In this document: in pieces, positions 35,818 to 48,035 of the stretch
Numbering within the stretch: position 1 is the first letter of the stretch
Layout of the letters: each line of letters starts with the position of its first letter
NCBI GenBank assembly: GCA_020354125.1
Contig: CP070643.1
Coordinates: forward strand, 2,507,459 to 2,571,458
Origin: Betaproteobacteria bacterium
GTDB taxonomy: Bacteria > Pseudomonadota > Gammaproteobacteria > Burkholderiales > Eutrophovitaceae
Direction of reading: 5' to 3'
DNA length: 64,000 bases
Program-made: the position numbers and the translations under genes
The notes under the pieces: generated by a model
Database searches by the model: none
Told to the model about the DNA's origin: nothing
Seen by the model: only the letters and a program-made list of their open reading frames with translations

Positions 35818-35963
35818 GCGACCTTCCCCGAGCCCATTCCAATTGCCAAATTGGGGGGCTTTCCCACGCCTGTTCAGTCATTTAAATCACCCCTGAGGTT
35901 TCCATAATCTGAGCCATTGTCATCCCGCCTTTCCCGATTAACAGGCGCTTCGTGGAGCACACA

Positions 35964-38273
35964 ATGGCTACTACCAAACAGAAACCGTCATCCCTGTCAC
36001 CGGCAAGCGCCAGCGACGACGGCGTCGGAAATCCGGAAATGCGTGTCATCAAGGAAGCAATGCGGCGCATCGAAGCTGAACGTGACGCAGAGCACGCCAG
36101 CAACAACAGGGCTGAGCGCGAAGCACAGGCGAACACGCAGGCCGAAGTACGTGCCCGCCTCGAGCGCGATGCTGCCCGGCTGGCTGAGCAGCGCTTGCGC
36201 GCCGAGGAACAAGCAACCGCCGCAGCACGCGAACGGGCCAAGGCCGACCGCGAAGCAATCGCCGCCGCTGAAATGGCCAGGAATGGCGAGGAAGATGCCA
36301 AGGAGCAGGCGCAAAAACGGCGTGATGCCGAGTTGGAATCCGCCCGGTTGGCAGAACATAAGGCGGCTCAGGAAAGCGCAATGGCAGAACGAGCCAGCTT
36401 GCGAAATGCTGATCTGAAGAAACTGATCGATGAATTAGCCGCTGCAGAAGCCGCCCGGCAACAGGAAGACGCACGCACGGAAGCACAGGCACGCGCCCGC
36501 CTTGCAATTGAGCGGCGCGCACTCAGTGAAGCCCAGGCCCGTGCCGCGGCCGAGTCGCGCGCAACTGACGAAGCGCGCCGCCGCGAGGAAGCAGAGATTG
36601 CCGCGAGCGAAGTTGCCGAAGGCCGGGTCGCAACCGAAACCAAACTCAAGACGCTCGCCGAAGTCCGCATCGAAGCCGAGTCAAAAGCATCCGCCGAAGA
36701 GCAAGCACGCATCAAGGCCGAGCATTCGGCCAGCGCCGCGGCGAAAGGGCGGTTGGCGCAGGAAACGCGCGCCCGCGGCGCCGCCGAAGCCCGCCTGCGA
36801 CAGGAACAGGAGCTGGCAGCCGTAGAGAAACAGCGGGCAGACGAGGAAACCGCCCTGCTGCGCGAGGTCGAAGCACGCAAGCGCGCCGAACAGGAAGCTA
36901 ATGCCGAGATTGAGGCCCGCCGGCTCGCCGAAGCGCAGCAACGTGAAGCGGCGCAGGAGCGTGCGCAGGTCGAAAAGGCATTGCGTGAAACAGCTGCTGA
37001 TCGCGCCAAAGCCGAGCGCGCTACCAGCGAATCGGAAATGGTCCGCCTCGAAGCCGAAAAGAAGCTCGCTGCCGAAGCCAATCAGCGCGCCGCCCTGGTC
37101 GAAGAGGCGCGCGCGACGACCGAGCGCAAGCTGAAAGCGGAGCAGCAAGCACGAAAACTCGCCGAAGCCGCCGAGCAAACCGCTCGCGAAGCCATGGAGC
37201 AGGCCGAACAACGTCGCGAAAGCGAACAGCAAGCGCATACGCTCACACAGCAACGTCTCGCCGACGAACAGAAAGCCGTTGAAGCTGCACGCGAGCAGGA
37301 ACAGGTCGAGCGCGAGGCAGCAAAGTCAGCAAGAGAACTTGCAGAAAAAGAGAGTGCCCTGCTCGCGGCAACGCAAGCGCGTCAGCAGGCGGACGCTGAC
37401 GCCACTCACAAAGCCGAGGAACTGATCGCAGAAGAGCAGCAAGCAGAAGCGCCCGCCAATGCGCGCGCACTAGCAGACGAGCAAGCGGCAGAAGCAGCGA
37501 AGGCGAAATGCGAGGCCGAGGAAGCAGCGCGGCATTGGTCGAAAAGGAAAAGTCGGCGCAGCGGCAGGCGCTGGCTGAGGTCGCACGCGCCGCGCACGAG
37601 GCAGATGCCGGCGTGTTGGCAAACAGAGAGACCAATGGACGCAATAGCGACCAGACTGAGCGCGCCGTGCGGGTCGAGTCACAACCAGCCACTGCCAACC
37701 GCTCTGAGGATCGCATCGTTCTGCAAGCTAAGCCGAATCACAGCGCGACCATTTTCACTTTTTCTGAAACGGTGAACGCAGACTTGATTCGCGTGCCATT
37801 TGAGAGCCAGCCAAGCACGCAGCTTCACAACACCGATCCGGCACCGGCGCCCGCGTATTTCAGTTACGCGCGCGCGTTGTCAGAGCCACTGCAACCAGCT
37901 GATGAAAGCGAAAACAGTTTCACCGGCAAGCCGGCAGCTACCGACCCCGAATCGCACTACGATATCGACTACAAGCAAGTGCCGCCCGAAGCGACGAAAC
38001 CGCAAGCGTTTCATTGCCAGTGCCGCGACGGCAACACTGGCGCTGGCCAGCATTGGCGGATTGTTTGCATATGATCGTGTCGCCGGGCTGACACAGGTGT
38101 TCGCCGCCGCGCCGCAACGGCCACCCACTTCGCAACAAGCTGCGCAACAAACTGCAGACCAACTTCCTGTTGGGCGCACCAAGTACAGCGAGTTCAGCAT
38201 GCGCATCAGCGACCGCATCGGTACCACGTCGTCGGTTGCGGAAGTGCAGCACACCGTCGCCCAGCTGCGCTAA
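35964..38273 (+). pseudogene. Long coiled-coil membrane protein gene with two frameshifts
   Basis: The ATG at 35964 follows GGAG at good spacing. About 520 residues rich in Ala, Glu, Arg and Gln form an almost unbroken coiled coil. Near 37530 the frame breaks (one base seems lost in E-A-A-R|A-L-V-E-K); the reading continues in another frame to about 38005, where a second shift returns it to the first frame. The tail then gives a membrane helix (A-T-L-A-L-A-S-I-G-G-L-F-A) and ends at 38273. Rebuilt, it has about 769 residues. Uncorrected, the first frame stops at 37775. I do not recognise the family. It may be a real pseudogene or hold assembly errors. Confidence 0.7.
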
Positions 38274-38305
38274 TCAGCGACAGCTACTTTCCTGCCGCGG
38301 CAATT

Positions 38306-38395
38306 GGTACCGAAGCTATCGGTACCGCAGCTATCGGTACCTCAGCTATCGGTACGGCGGCTATTGGAACTGTGCCACTTGGTACTGTGGCAAGC
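38306..38395 (+). repeat. 15-bp tandem repeat at the trmB start
   Basis: Four near-identical 15-base units (GGTACCGAAGCTATC type) at 38306-38365, then two degenerate units (to 38395). Because 15 is a multiple of three, the unit in the trmB frame spells G-T-x-A-I. Both candidate GTG starts of trmB (38372 and 38387) fall at the same place in the degenerate units. The unit is also partly palindromic around GGTACC. Confidence 0.9.
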
Positions 38396-39091
38396 AGGCG
38401 CTATCATTCGCGCCCGGTGACCAGTGTCCATCGTCCAATCCGCAGTTTCGTTCTCCGCCAGGGCCGCATGACGCGAGCCCAGCGGATCGCTTGCGACACG
38501 CTGCTACCTGTTTACGGTGTGCCCTACTCACCAGGCCTGCTCGATTTCGAATCTGTGTTCGGCCGGCGTGCACCGACCATTCTCGAGATCGGTTTCGGCA
38601 TGGGCGAAACAACTGCAGAGGTTGCGCAGCAGCAGCCAGAGATCAACTTTCTCGGTGTCGAAGTACACTCACCCGGTGTTGGCAGCCTGCTCAGAAAGAT
38701 TGCCGATCGCCAGCTTGAGAACGTTCGAATCGTGCAACATGACGCAGTGGAAGTGGTGCGCGATATGATCGCACCCGGCAGTCTCCGCGGCATTCATGTG
38801 TTCTTCCCCGATCCCTGGCCAAAAAAGCGCCATCACAAACGCCGCTTGCTGCAGCCGGATTTGGTAACCCAACTGGCACGACGGCTCGAGCCCGGCGGTT
38901 ACCTGCACGTGGCGACCGACTGGCAGGATTACGCCGAACACATCCTTGACGTACTTGGACACGAAGCGCTACTGGACAATGCCGCCGAGCGCTACGCGCC
39001 ACGTCCGGCGTATCGGCCGCAGACCAAATTCGAAGCACGCGGCCTTAAACTCGGCCACGGCGTGTGGGATGTCATCTTTCGGCGCCGCTAA
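38372..39091 (+). CDS. trmB: tRNA (guanine-N7)-methyltransferase TrmB
   Basis: An enzyme that adds 7-methylguanosine at position 46 of tRNA. The motifs [10 protein letters not shown] (typical N-terminus), L-E-I-G-F-G-M-G-E (SAM binding), [14 protein letters not shown] and A-T-D-W-x-x-Y-A are present. The start is uncertain: GTG at 38372, 38387 or 38417 all lack a clear ribosome site, while ATG 38468 would cut off the conserved N-terminus. No stop or ATG lies in frame for about 300 bases upstream. A 15-bp repeat array surrounds the start. Confidence 0.92.
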   Translation: MPLGTVASRRYHSRPVTSVHRPIRSFVLRQGRMTRAQRIACDTLLPVYGVPYSPGLLDFESVFGRRAPTILEIGFGMGETTAEVAQQQPEINFLGVEVHSPGVGSLLRKIADRQLENVRIVQHDAVEVVRDMIAPGSLRGIHVFFPDPWPKKRHHKRRLLQPDLVTQLARRLEPGGYLHVATDWQDYAEHILDVLGHEALLDNAAERYAPRPAYRPQTKFEARGLKLGHGVWDVIFRRR

Positions 39092-39165
39092 CGCCGATCT
39101 CATTGATGGCGAACTCAGTCGCAGAACAGGTGAACCGGCAAGCAACGGCAGCGGTGCGCGCTGCG

Positions 39166-40416
39166 TTACGTTGATTCGACAAACAACGCCAATAGGTCAT
39201 TGAGAAAGCGCTGTCCTTTCAATGTCGCTCGCAGGCGCTCCGCGCTGTCAACCAACAAACCAGCTTCGACTGCTTGGGCGAGCCGCGTAGTGACTGCGGT
39301 GATCGGTAATCCGGTCCGTTCAGAAAACATGCGCCGCTCGACACCGTTTGTGAGCCGCAACGCGTTCATCATGAATTCGACCGGCAGGTCATTTGCCGGA
39401 ACCACATTCGATGTCTGTATCGCCTCGCCCGCTACCATCCTGCGCAGGTATTCGCTCGGTTGTTTGTAGCGCATCTGGCGAGTAATCCGATCCGGAAATG
39501 AAAGCTTCGAATGCGCACCGGCACCGATGCCAAGATAGTCGCCGAACTGCCAGTAGTTGAGGTTGTGCCGACACCGATGTCCCGGCTGTGCAAACGCCGA
39601 GGTTTCGTAGTGATCGTAGCCGTGCGAGGCCAGCAACGACTCGATCGCTTGCTGCATCTCTGCCGCCGCATCATGGTCAGGCAGCTGCGGTGGATAGCGA
39701 TGAAAGTAAGTATTCGGCTCAATGGTGAGGTGATAAGCGGACACATGCTGCGGAGCATACTCGAGCACGCCGCGCACGTCAGATAGAGCTTGTTCGAGCG
39801 TTTGGTCGGGCAACGCATACATCAAGTCAACATTGATGTTCTCAAAACAGCTGCGCGCCGCTTCGATTGCCGCTTGTGCCTGTGGCACATCATGAATACG
39901 CCCGAGCGCACGCAAGTGCTGCGCATTGAGACTCTGAACACCGACTGACAGACGCGTCACACCAGCGGTGCGAAAGCCGTCAAATCTTGCCGCCTCAACA
40001 GTGCCCGGGTTTGCCTCGAGTGTGATCTCGGCGTCGGGAAGCAGCATCACCCTCGCACGCAGGGCCAACAGCAAGCGCTCAATCGACTCGGGCGCCAGCA
40101 ACGACGGCGTGCCGCCACCAATGAATATCGAGTGCACGGTGCGCCCCCACACGGATGGCAACGTCGATTCCAGATCGCTGATCAGCGCATCGATATAGGC
40201 GGACTCGGGAATATCCTCGCGTGCTTCATGCGAATTGAAGTCGCAATACGGACACTTGCGCACACACCAAGGTATATGAACGTAGATCGACAGTGGCGGC
40301 AAGGCTTCAAGGTGCACGGTGCCCGGGGACATGATGGTCGCAGTAGATGTGTTTCGCTCGGGCAATTTTTGGTCAGACAATTTTTGATCAGACAATGCTT
40401 GATCAGACTGTGACAT
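39166..40416 (-). CDS. hemW: Radical SAM heme chaperone HemW
   Basis: A 416-residue HemN-like radical SAM protein. The iron-sulfur motif C-V-R-K-C-P-Y-C lies near residue 51, followed by F-I-G-G-G-T-P-S and the HemW C-terminal domain. HemW delivers heme rather than acting as a coproporphyrinogen oxidase. The N-terminal 20 residues are a repeat (S-D-Q-x-L) encoded by 15-bp units; a second ATG at 40332 would skip it, so the start is not certain. It lies next to rdgB-rph in conserved order, separated by a methyltransferase gene. Confidence 0.93.
   Translation of the reverse strand: MSQSDQALSDQKLSDQKLPERNTSTATIMSPGTVHLEALPPLSIYVHIPWCVRKCPYCDFNSHEAREDIPESAYIDALISDLESTLPSVWGRTVHSIFIGGGTPSLLAPESIERLLLALRARVMLLPDAEITLEANPGTVEAARFDGFRTAGVTRLSVGVQSLNAQHLRALGRIHDVPQAQAAIEAARSCFENINVDLMYALPDQTLEQALSDVRGVLEYAPQHVSAYHLTIEPNTYFHRYPPQLPDHDAAAEMQQAIESLLASHGYDHYETSAFAQPGHRCRHNLNYWQFGDYLGIGAGAHSKLSFPDRITRQMRYKQPSEYLRRMVAGEAIQTSNVVPANDLPVEFMMNALRLTNGVERRMFSERTGLPITAVTTRLAQAVEAGLLVDSAERLRATLKGQRFLNDLLALFVEST
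40356..40415. repeat. 15-bp tandem repeat inside the hemW start region
   Basis: Four units of 15 bases (best GATCAGACAATGCTT and GGTCAGACAATTTTT on the plus strand). The outermost units are degenerate, and the first one overlaps the ATG. In hemW they encode S-D-Q-x-L repeats. Confidence 0.85.
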
Positions 40417-40515
40417 TCGGTGAAGGATTCCCGCAGCCGATTCTAGCTGTTCGGACCATGGCCGCGTGATCTGTTAATCTCGCCGCTCACGTAGCGAGAC
40501 CCTGAAGGAAGTACC

Positions 40516-41565
40516 ATGAGCAAAACGGATACAAAGCAAGCCGATATCAGCGTCGACGAACAAGTCGCCAAAATTTTCACCTGGCGACGCGGGTTCAATG
40601 CGGTATTCCTTATCGATATCGGGGTCGACCTTGGTCTGTTCAAGACACTGGCCGGGAAACCCGGGCGCTCAGCAGCAGAAATTGCGGGCGAGCTCAAATT
40701 GCATCCCCCCTACGTGGAAACCTGGTGCCTGACTGCGTTCGGGCTCGGCTTGCTCGATGCCGACGAGCAGCATCACTACCGTCTCGCACCGCATATGGAC
40801 AAGATACTGGCATCCCCGGGGCACCCGCGCGACCTGACCGGCTATGTGCGGCTCGGTACTGCCTTCATGACCGAGGATTTCGAACTGTGCCGCAAGGCGT
40901 TTCACAGCGGCGAGACGGTCCCCTTCCAGGGTCGCAGCCACGCGTTTGCCGACACCATTGGTGACGCGATTGGAGGACTGCACGCCGCCACCGCGCGCAA
41001 GATCCTGCCTGATCTCGAGAATATGACGCAACGCCTGGAAGGCGGCGCGAAGGTGCTCGAAGTCGGCTGTGGCACTGGCCGCTTTCTGATGCAAATGGCC
41101 AAGGCCTGGCCCAAAGCGGTCTGTACCGGCGTGGATATCGATCCGACCGGTATTGAGATCGCCCGTAACAAGATCGGCATGGCAGGCCTGGAATCACGTG
41201 TCGATGTCATCGAGAGCGACGTCGCAGATCTGCCAGAAGCCAGCTTTGATGCAGTAGTCATGATCGAGGTGCTGCACGAAATCGCACCCCAAATCAGGCA
41301 GCACGTTATCAACGGCTGCGCACACGTGCTCAAACCGGGCGGCTGGTTGTTGATCGTGGACGAAACCTACCCGTCCACCCTCCAGGAAGCACGGCAGCCG
41401 GAATTCCAGTTCCCGTTGCAGACCGGTTTCGAGGAAATGACCTGGGGCAATGTCATTCCCACGCGTGAGGAGCAGGAGCAGTTGCTAGCCAATGCCGGGT
41501 TCAAAGACGCACCCAACCGGTCACTGATCGGCGAAGGGTTCACGATTCTGAGCGTCCAGCGCTAG
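40516..41565 (+). CDS. SAM-dependent methyltransferase with winged-helix N-domain
   Basis: A 349-residue protein. The first 110 residues look like the winged-helix dimerisation domain of O-methyltransferases (S-A-A-E-I-A-G-E-L-K-L-H-P-P-Y-V). The class I methyltransferase core has V-L-E-V-G-C-G-T-G-R-F-L, G-V-D-I-D-P-T-G-I-E-I-A and V-V-M-I-E-V-L-H-E-I. The substrate is unknown. It breaks the usual hemW-rdgB adjacency and may be an accessory gene. Confidence 0.82.
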   Translation: MSKTDTKQADISVDEQVAKIFTWRRGFNAVFLIDIGVDLGLFKTLAGKPGRSAAEIAGELKLHPPYVETWCLTAFGLGLLDADEQHHYRLAPHMDKILASPGHPRDLTGYVRLGTAFMTEDFELCRKAFHSGETVPFQGRSHAFADTIGDAIGGLHAATARKILPDLENMTQRLEGGAKVLEVGCGTGRFLMQMAKAWPKAVCTGVDIDPTGIEIARNKIGMAGLESRVDVIESDVADLPEASFDAVVMIEVLHEIAPQIRQHVINGCAHVLKPGGWLLIVDETYPSTLQEARQPEFQFPLQTGFEEMTWGNVIPTREEQEQLLANAGFKDAPNRSLIGEGFTILSVQR

Positions 41566-41613
41566 CCGCACCGCGTCATCCCGCGCCCAGCGCCTGGCAG
41601 CCGTCCGGTGCGT

Positions 41614-42225
41614 TCAGCCTTGCGATAACGTCATGGCACGCAGCAGCTTACGCATTGCCTTGCCCCGGTGGCTAATCCGGTTCTTGCGCGACGGTGCCAG
41701 CTCGGCACCGGTCAGGCCCGAACCGCGATCGAGAAACAGCGGATCGTAGCCGAAGCCGCCCGTGCCGCGCGGCGCACGCAGAATCTCACCATGCCATTCG
41801 CCTTCGGCAATGACCGGCTGCGGATCGTCGTGCTGCCGCAACAAGACGATGACACAGTAGTAGTGAGCCCGCCGGTCGGTGACTGACGTCATGGCTTTCA
41901 GCAAGCGTTCGTTGTTCAGTTCATCCGTCGCCGCCGCGCCGGCATAGCGCGCCGAGTGTACGCCGGGCGCGCCGCCGAGAGCCGGCACGCAGATGCCCGA
42001 GTCATCCGCCAACGCTGGCAGTCCCGTGGCCGCGCTGGCATGCCGCGCTTTGGCCAGCGCGTTCTCGACAAATGTCGGGTGCGGCTCCTCCGCAGGTGAC
42101 ACGCCAAGCTCGCTCTGCGCCACGACTTCGAGTCCAAACGGCGTGAGCAAGCGGGCGATCTCGCGCAGCTTGCCGGGATTACCCGAAGCGATCACCATCT
42201 TGCCCGACGCAGACAACTCGATCAC
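41614..42225 (-). CDS. rdgB: dITP/XTP pyrophosphatase RdgB
   Basis: A 203-residue Ham1-family enzyme that destroys non-canonical purine triphosphates. The start region [15 protein letters not shown] and the core [22 protein letters not shown] and G-F-G-Y-D-P-L-F are typical. It overlaps rph by 4 bases. Confidence 0.95.
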   Translation of the reverse strand: MIELSASGKMVIASGNPGKLREIARLLTPFGLEVVAQSELGVSPAEEPHPTFVENALAKARHASAATGLPALADDSGICVPALGGAPGVHSARYAGAAATDELNNERLLKAMTSVTDRRAHYYCVIVLLRQHDDPQPVIAEGEWHGEILRAPRGTGGFGYDPLFLDRGSGLTGAELAPSRKNRISHRGKAMRKLLRAMTLSQG

Positions 42226-42938
42226 AGTCCCAGCACCGACTTTTGCATTGCTACCAGCTGTCCAATCCCCTCGCTCGCCAGGTCGATCATGGCATCCAAC
42301 TCGGGGCGCGAGAAGGCCGCGCCCTCAGCGGTGCCTTGTACCTCAACGAATTCTCCCTGGCCGTTCATCACCACATTCATGTCAGTCTCACACGCCGAAT
42401 CCTCGGCGTAGTCGAGATCGAGTACCGCCTCGCCTTGGTAAATTCCAACCGACACTGCGGCTACGAAATCAAGAATCGGCCACTGCGAAATCACATCGTT
42501 ACGCAATAACTGGTTAGCGGCGTCGTATAGCGCGACGTATGCACCGGTGATACTCGCGGTGCGGGTGCCGCCATCGGCCTGGATTACATCGCAATCGATA
42601 TGCACCGTGCGCTCGCCGAGTAATGGCAAATCCGTCACTGCCCTCAAACTGCGACCAATGAGGCGTTGTATCTCCTGTGTGCGTCCCGATTGTTTGCCGC
42701 GGGCCGCTTCACGATCCATCCGTGTACCGGTCGAGCGGGGCAACATGCCGTACTCGGCGGTCAACCAGCCCTGCCCCTTGCCCTTGAGAAATGCCGGTAC
42801 GCGATCTTCGACACTGGCGGTACAGATAATGCGTGTCTCGCCGCATTCAATCAGCACCGATCCTTCGGCATGGCGTGTGTAGTTACGATGGATGTGGATC
42901 GGGCGCAATTCGCGTGCACCGCGTCCGTTCTGACGCAT
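42222..42938 (-). CDS. rph: Ribonuclease PH
   Basis: A 238-residue 3' exoribonuclease that trims tRNA. I start at ATG 42938, preceded by GGAGG; the longer frame from 43013 has no support. The sequence shows R-x-[26 protein letters not shown] and V-Q-G-T-A-E-G, all typical. It is co-transcribed with rdgB. Confidence 0.95.
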   Translation of the reverse strand: MRQNGRGARELRPIHIHRNYTRHAEGSVLIECGETRIICTASVEDRVPAFLKGKGQGWLTAEYGMLPRSTGTRMDREAARGKQSGRTQEIQRLIGRSLRAVTDLPLLGERTVHIDCDVIQADGGTRTASITGAYVALYDAANQLLRNDVISQWPILDFVAAVSVGIYQGEAVLDLDYAEDSACETDMNVVMNGQGEFVEVQGTAEGAAFSRPELDAMIDLASEGIGQLVAMQKSVLGL

Positions 42939-43094
42939 TTCGACTCCTCCACTGACCGGGTATGGCGATGACGATGTTCGGCAACACTGCGCGGTGAGCG
43001 ATACCAGTGACACGGTTGCTCACCGATTCTGTGTTATCGTTTTCTAGTCCTTGATTGTGGTGGGATTTCTCCCGCCTTGTAAAGCTCGAATCGA

Positions 43095-43958
43095 ATGATC
43101 TCCAGCATGACGGGGTACGCGGCGGTCACCGACGAGTCGCCAGTTGGCGGGCTCAGTCTTGATTTGCGCTCGGTAAACCATCGTTATCTCGACATCCAGT
43201 TCCGCATGCCCGACGAACTGCGCTTGTTGGAATCCGATCTACGCGAACGCATATCGGCACGCGTTTCACGTGGCAAGGTCGAGTGCCGGATCAGCTTGAC
43301 CGTGCCCCCAACGATGAACGCCATGCAACTCGATGAGACGTTGCTTGCGCGATTGAAAGAGCTCGATGAGAAGGTACGTTTGACGTTACCGGACGCACAA
43401 TCACTACGCGTCGCTGATGTGTTGCGCTGGCCCGGCATGTTGGGCAGTGACAGCCTCCCGGTTGAAATCCTCAAAGAGAAGTGTCTGCAACTGGTCGACC
43501 AGGCATTGGCCGACCTCGGTGCAGCGCGCGAGCGCGAGGGCGAAAAACTCAAGGCGGTACTGCTTGAACGGGCAAGCAGTGTGGAACAGATCGTAAACGA
43601 CCTGGCGCCGCGCATCCCGCAGTTGGTGAGCGCCTATCAAGAGAAGCTCTCCGCGCGGCTGCGCGAGGCAATGCTCGACCCGGAAAACGACCGACTGAAA
43701 CAGGAGGTCGTGATGTTCGCGGCGAAGATCGATGTCGACGAAGAACTGCAACGGCTGGTGACACATGTTTCGGAAATCCGCCGCATACTCGACAAAGGCG
43801 GAACAGTCGGCAAACGCCTCGACTTCCTGATGCAGGAACTGAATCGGGAAGCCAATACCCTGGGCTCAAAATCGGCCGATGTCGCAGTCACCCAAGGGGC
43901 AATGAGCCTGAAAGTACTGATCGAACAAATGCGCGAGCAGATTCAGAACATCGAATGA
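43095..43958 (+). CDS. yicC: YicC/YloC-family endoribonuclease
   Basis: A 287-residue protein. The N-terminal part begins I-S-S-M-T-G-Y-A and contains S-V-N-H-R-Y-L-D-I; the C-terminal domain has D-V-D-E-E-L-Q-R-L-x-x-H and G-K-R-L-D-F-L-M-Q-E-L-N-R-E-A-N-T. YicC proteins are RNA endonucleases involved in small-RNA decay. It overlaps gmk by ATGA and is divergent from rph. Confidence 0.93.
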   Translation: MISSMTGYAAVTDESPVGGLSLDLRSVNHRYLDIQFRMPDELRLLESDLRERISARVSRGKVECRISLTVPPTMNAMQLDETLLARLKELDEKVRLTLPDAQSLRVADVLRWPGMLGSDSLPVEILKEKCLQLVDQALADLGAAREREGEKLKAVLLERASSVEQIVNDLAPRIPQLVSAYQEKLSARLREAMLDPENDRLKQEVVMFAAKIDVDEELQRLVTHVSEIRRILDKGGTVGKRLDFLMQELNREANTLGSKSADVAVTQGAMSLKVLIEQMREQIQNIE

Positions 43959-44563
43959 AGGGCAACGTCATTATCGTATCCGCGCCGTCCGGGGCGGGTA
44001 AGACCTCGCTGGTTAAAGAACTGGTTGCGCGCGATCCGGCTGCCCACATATCAGTGTCCTATACGACGCGCCCGCGCCGGCCCGGAGAAACCGACGGTGT
44101 CGACTATCACTTCGTCGATGCCGACACCTTTGAGCGCATGCTGGAGGCGGGAGAGTTTCTCGAAAGTGCCTCAGTACACGGCAATATGTACGGCACCGGA
44201 CAGAAGTGGGTCGAGCAGCAGCGGGTACAAGGGGTCGACATCGTTCTCGAAATCGATTGGCAGGGTGCCAAACAAGTACGCAAACTGATCCCCGAAGCCA
44301 TCGGCATCTTTGTGCTGCCGCCCTCGGTACAAACTTTGCGTGGCAGACTCACGAAACGGGCGCAGGACAGCGAGGCGGTGATCGCCACGCGACTGGCTGC
44401 GGCCCAAAGCGAGGTCGCCCATGTTCATGAGTTTGACTATGTTATTATCAACGCTGAATTTGGCGACGCTGTAGAGGACCTGATCAGTATCGTGCGCAGC
44501 GCGCGACTGCGGCTGGCGACACAGCTCGATCGAAACCAAGCTCTTATCAACAGCCTAAAGTGA
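43955..44563 (+). CDS. gmk: Guanylate kinase
   Basis: A 202-residue enzyme that phosphorylates GMP to GDP. P-loop [13 protein letters not shown]-binding S-Y-T-T-R-x-x-R-P-G-E and G-V-D-Y-H-F-V are present. It starts inside the yicC end and is followed after 7 bases by rpoZ. Confidence 0.96.
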   Translation: MKGNVIIVSAPSGAGKTSLVKELVARDPAAHISVSYTTRPRRPGETDGVDYHFVDADTFERMLEAGEFLESASVHGNMYGTGQKWVEQQRVQGVDIVLEIDWQGAKQVRKLIPEAIGIFVLPPSVQTLRGRLTKRAQDSEAVIATRLAAAQSEVAHVHEFDYVIINAEFGDAVEDLISIVRSARLRLATQLDRNQALINSLK

Positions 44564-44570
44564 TCGGCGT

Positions 44571-44774
44571 ATGGCACGAATCACAGTCGACGATTGTCTC
44601 AGTAATATTTCCAACCGCTTTGAGCTAACGCTTGCGGCAACCTATCGGGCCCGGCAAATAGCGACCGGCGCGTCTGCGCAGATCGAAGCCAACAAGGACA
44701 AGCCGACGGTGATCGCACTGCGCGAGATTGCAGCCGGCAAAGTGGGGCTCGAGGTCCTCAACGCCAGGTCGTAG
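44571..44774 (+). CDS. rpoZ: RNA polymerase omega subunit
   Basis: A 67-residue omega subunit starting A-R-I-T-V-D-D-C-L and containing [16 protein letters not shown]. It is slightly shorter than the E. coli protein (91 residues), ending soon after the core. Its place before spoT is standard. Confidence 0.94.
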   Translation: MARITVDDCLSNISNRFELTLAATYRARQIATGASAQIEANKDKPTVIALREIAAGKVGLEVLNARS

Positions 44775-44832
44775 GGTCGGGTCTTGAGCCCACTGCCTCA
44801 ATCAGGAGCAGGCAGGCAAACCGATCGACACC

Positions 44833-46989
<2,157 letters not shown>

Positions 46990-47016
46990 TACGGGTGATT
47001 GCTCACTAAGGCGATT

Positions 47017-47056
47017 TTGATCTGAGTCAAGCAAGCTGGCACGATCCTTTTATAAT
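47017..47056 (+). promoter_or_regulatory. FNR/ANR-type box with -10 element
   Basis: TTGAT-CTGA-GTCAA at 47017-47030 matches the FNR consensus TTGAT-N4-ATCAA with one change. A perfect TATAAT lies at 47051-47056. With a start near 47063-47065 the box is centred about 40-41 bases upstream, the normal class II activator position. No good -35 hexamer is present, which fits an activator-dependent promoter. Confidence 0.65.
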
Positions 47057-47080
47057 GGGTAAATACTCTCTGATCAGGCA

Positions 47081-47389
47081 ATGAAAATGAAGCGCATTCT
47101 CGTATACATCGCGCTGATCGCACTTGGCTCGTATGGTTTCCCGGCCGCTGCGGAAGAAGATTTCGAGGAAGATTTCGAGATTGAATATGTCCGGCAGGAG
47201 TCGCTGGAAATACCCGGCTTAAGCGCGGGTTGCCACGTCTGTGAATGGCGGCCCAAGCTCAACCAGAAGCCGGCTGCTGAACAATGCGGTGTCAATGATG
47301 CCGGCGACCCGATTATTGGTCTGTTCGAGTGCGGCTTTTCGCAAGACTGCGAGCGGGTCTGTAATCTCCTTAGCTGCGGCGAGAGTTGA
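47081..47389 (+). CDS. Small secreted Cys-rich protein of unknown function
   Basis: A 102-residue protein with a signal peptide (basic start M-K-M-K-R, hydrophobic stretch, cleavage near P-A-A-A). The mature part begins with an acidic segment (E-E-D-F-E-E-D-F-E), then a domain with seven Cys: C-H-V-C, Q-C-G, E-C-G, D-C, V-C and S-C. I do not recognise the family. Disulfide bonding or metal/cofactor binding in the periplasm are possible. It lies behind an FNR-type promoter. An ATG at 47087 is an equal alternative start. Confidence 0.72.
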   Translation: MKMKRILVYIALIALGSYGFPAAAEEDFEEDFEIEYVRQESLEIPGLSAGCHVCEWRPKLNQKPAAEQCGVNDAGDPIIGLFECGFSQDCERVCNLLSCGES

Positions 47390-47666
47390 GTCGGCGAGCC
47401 GCTCCGCCCGGCGCTGATCACACCTCCCACATGACCCCGCCACACAGGGTCTTTGCAACACTGTAATACCCCTTCTTCCGCAACAGTCAGCGGCGTCTCC
47501 GAACGGCGACGGAAAAACCCTCTTTTTCCTTGCCTGGCGTTGCGCGGCTGAACCCAACCCGTTGATAAATAGCGTTTAACTGACTATGGCACAGCGGTTG
47601 CCATAAGGGCTTCAAACGCGCCAGACAGGTATAGTCAGCGCGCGCATAGCCAGCGGAGGAATAGAT

Positions 47667-48035
47667 ATGCTTGACCCCGTTACCAGTTTCCAGCATCGAC
47701 CGATGCGTACCGTCAGCAGCGTTCTGCAGGAAGGCGTGCAAACGCTGTTCGAACTGCTGATCGTATCGCTCCTGTTATTGGGCATTATCGGCTTCGTATT
47801 CAAGGCGTTCGGCAGCAATGGCTTGGTGCTGCGGCTGCTACAAAGCGCCTGGCAGGGCGGCCCGGGCTACCTGCTGTTTGCAACAGCGGCGTTGGTGATC
47901 AGCCTCGTATGGCTGAGGCGCTTCTTCTACCGTCGACCGGCAGCAATTGGCCGGGGCGGTGATGTGCTGGTTTTCGGCTTTCTTGCACTAGGAGCGTTCT
48001 TCGGCCTGCGGCTGATCATCACAGGCGGATTCTGA
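47667..48035 (+). CDS. Small hypothetical inner-membrane protein
   Basis: A 122-residue protein with three hydrophobic segments (about residues 28-47, 65-82 and 98-118). GGAGGA lies just before the ATG at 47667, which supports expression. I do not recognise the family. A terminator lies about 180 bases downstream. Confidence 0.68.
   Translation: MLDPVTSFQHRPMRTVSSVLQEGVQTLFELLIVSLLLLGIIGFVFKAFGSNGLVLRLLQSAWQGGPGYLLFATAALVISLVWLRRFFYRRPAAIGRGGDVLVFGFLALGAFFGLRLIITGGF

Noticed and set aside
35831..35860. Terminator-like hairpin after thiG (CCAATT-GCCA-AATTGG)
   Set aside because: The stem is short with an internal mismatch and only three T follow, so I do not call it a terminator.
36368..37253. 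Long antisense frames opposite the coiled-coil gene
   Set aside because: The low-complexity GC-rich coding strand leaves the reverse frames open; composition is Ser/Arg/Ala-biased and not protein-like.
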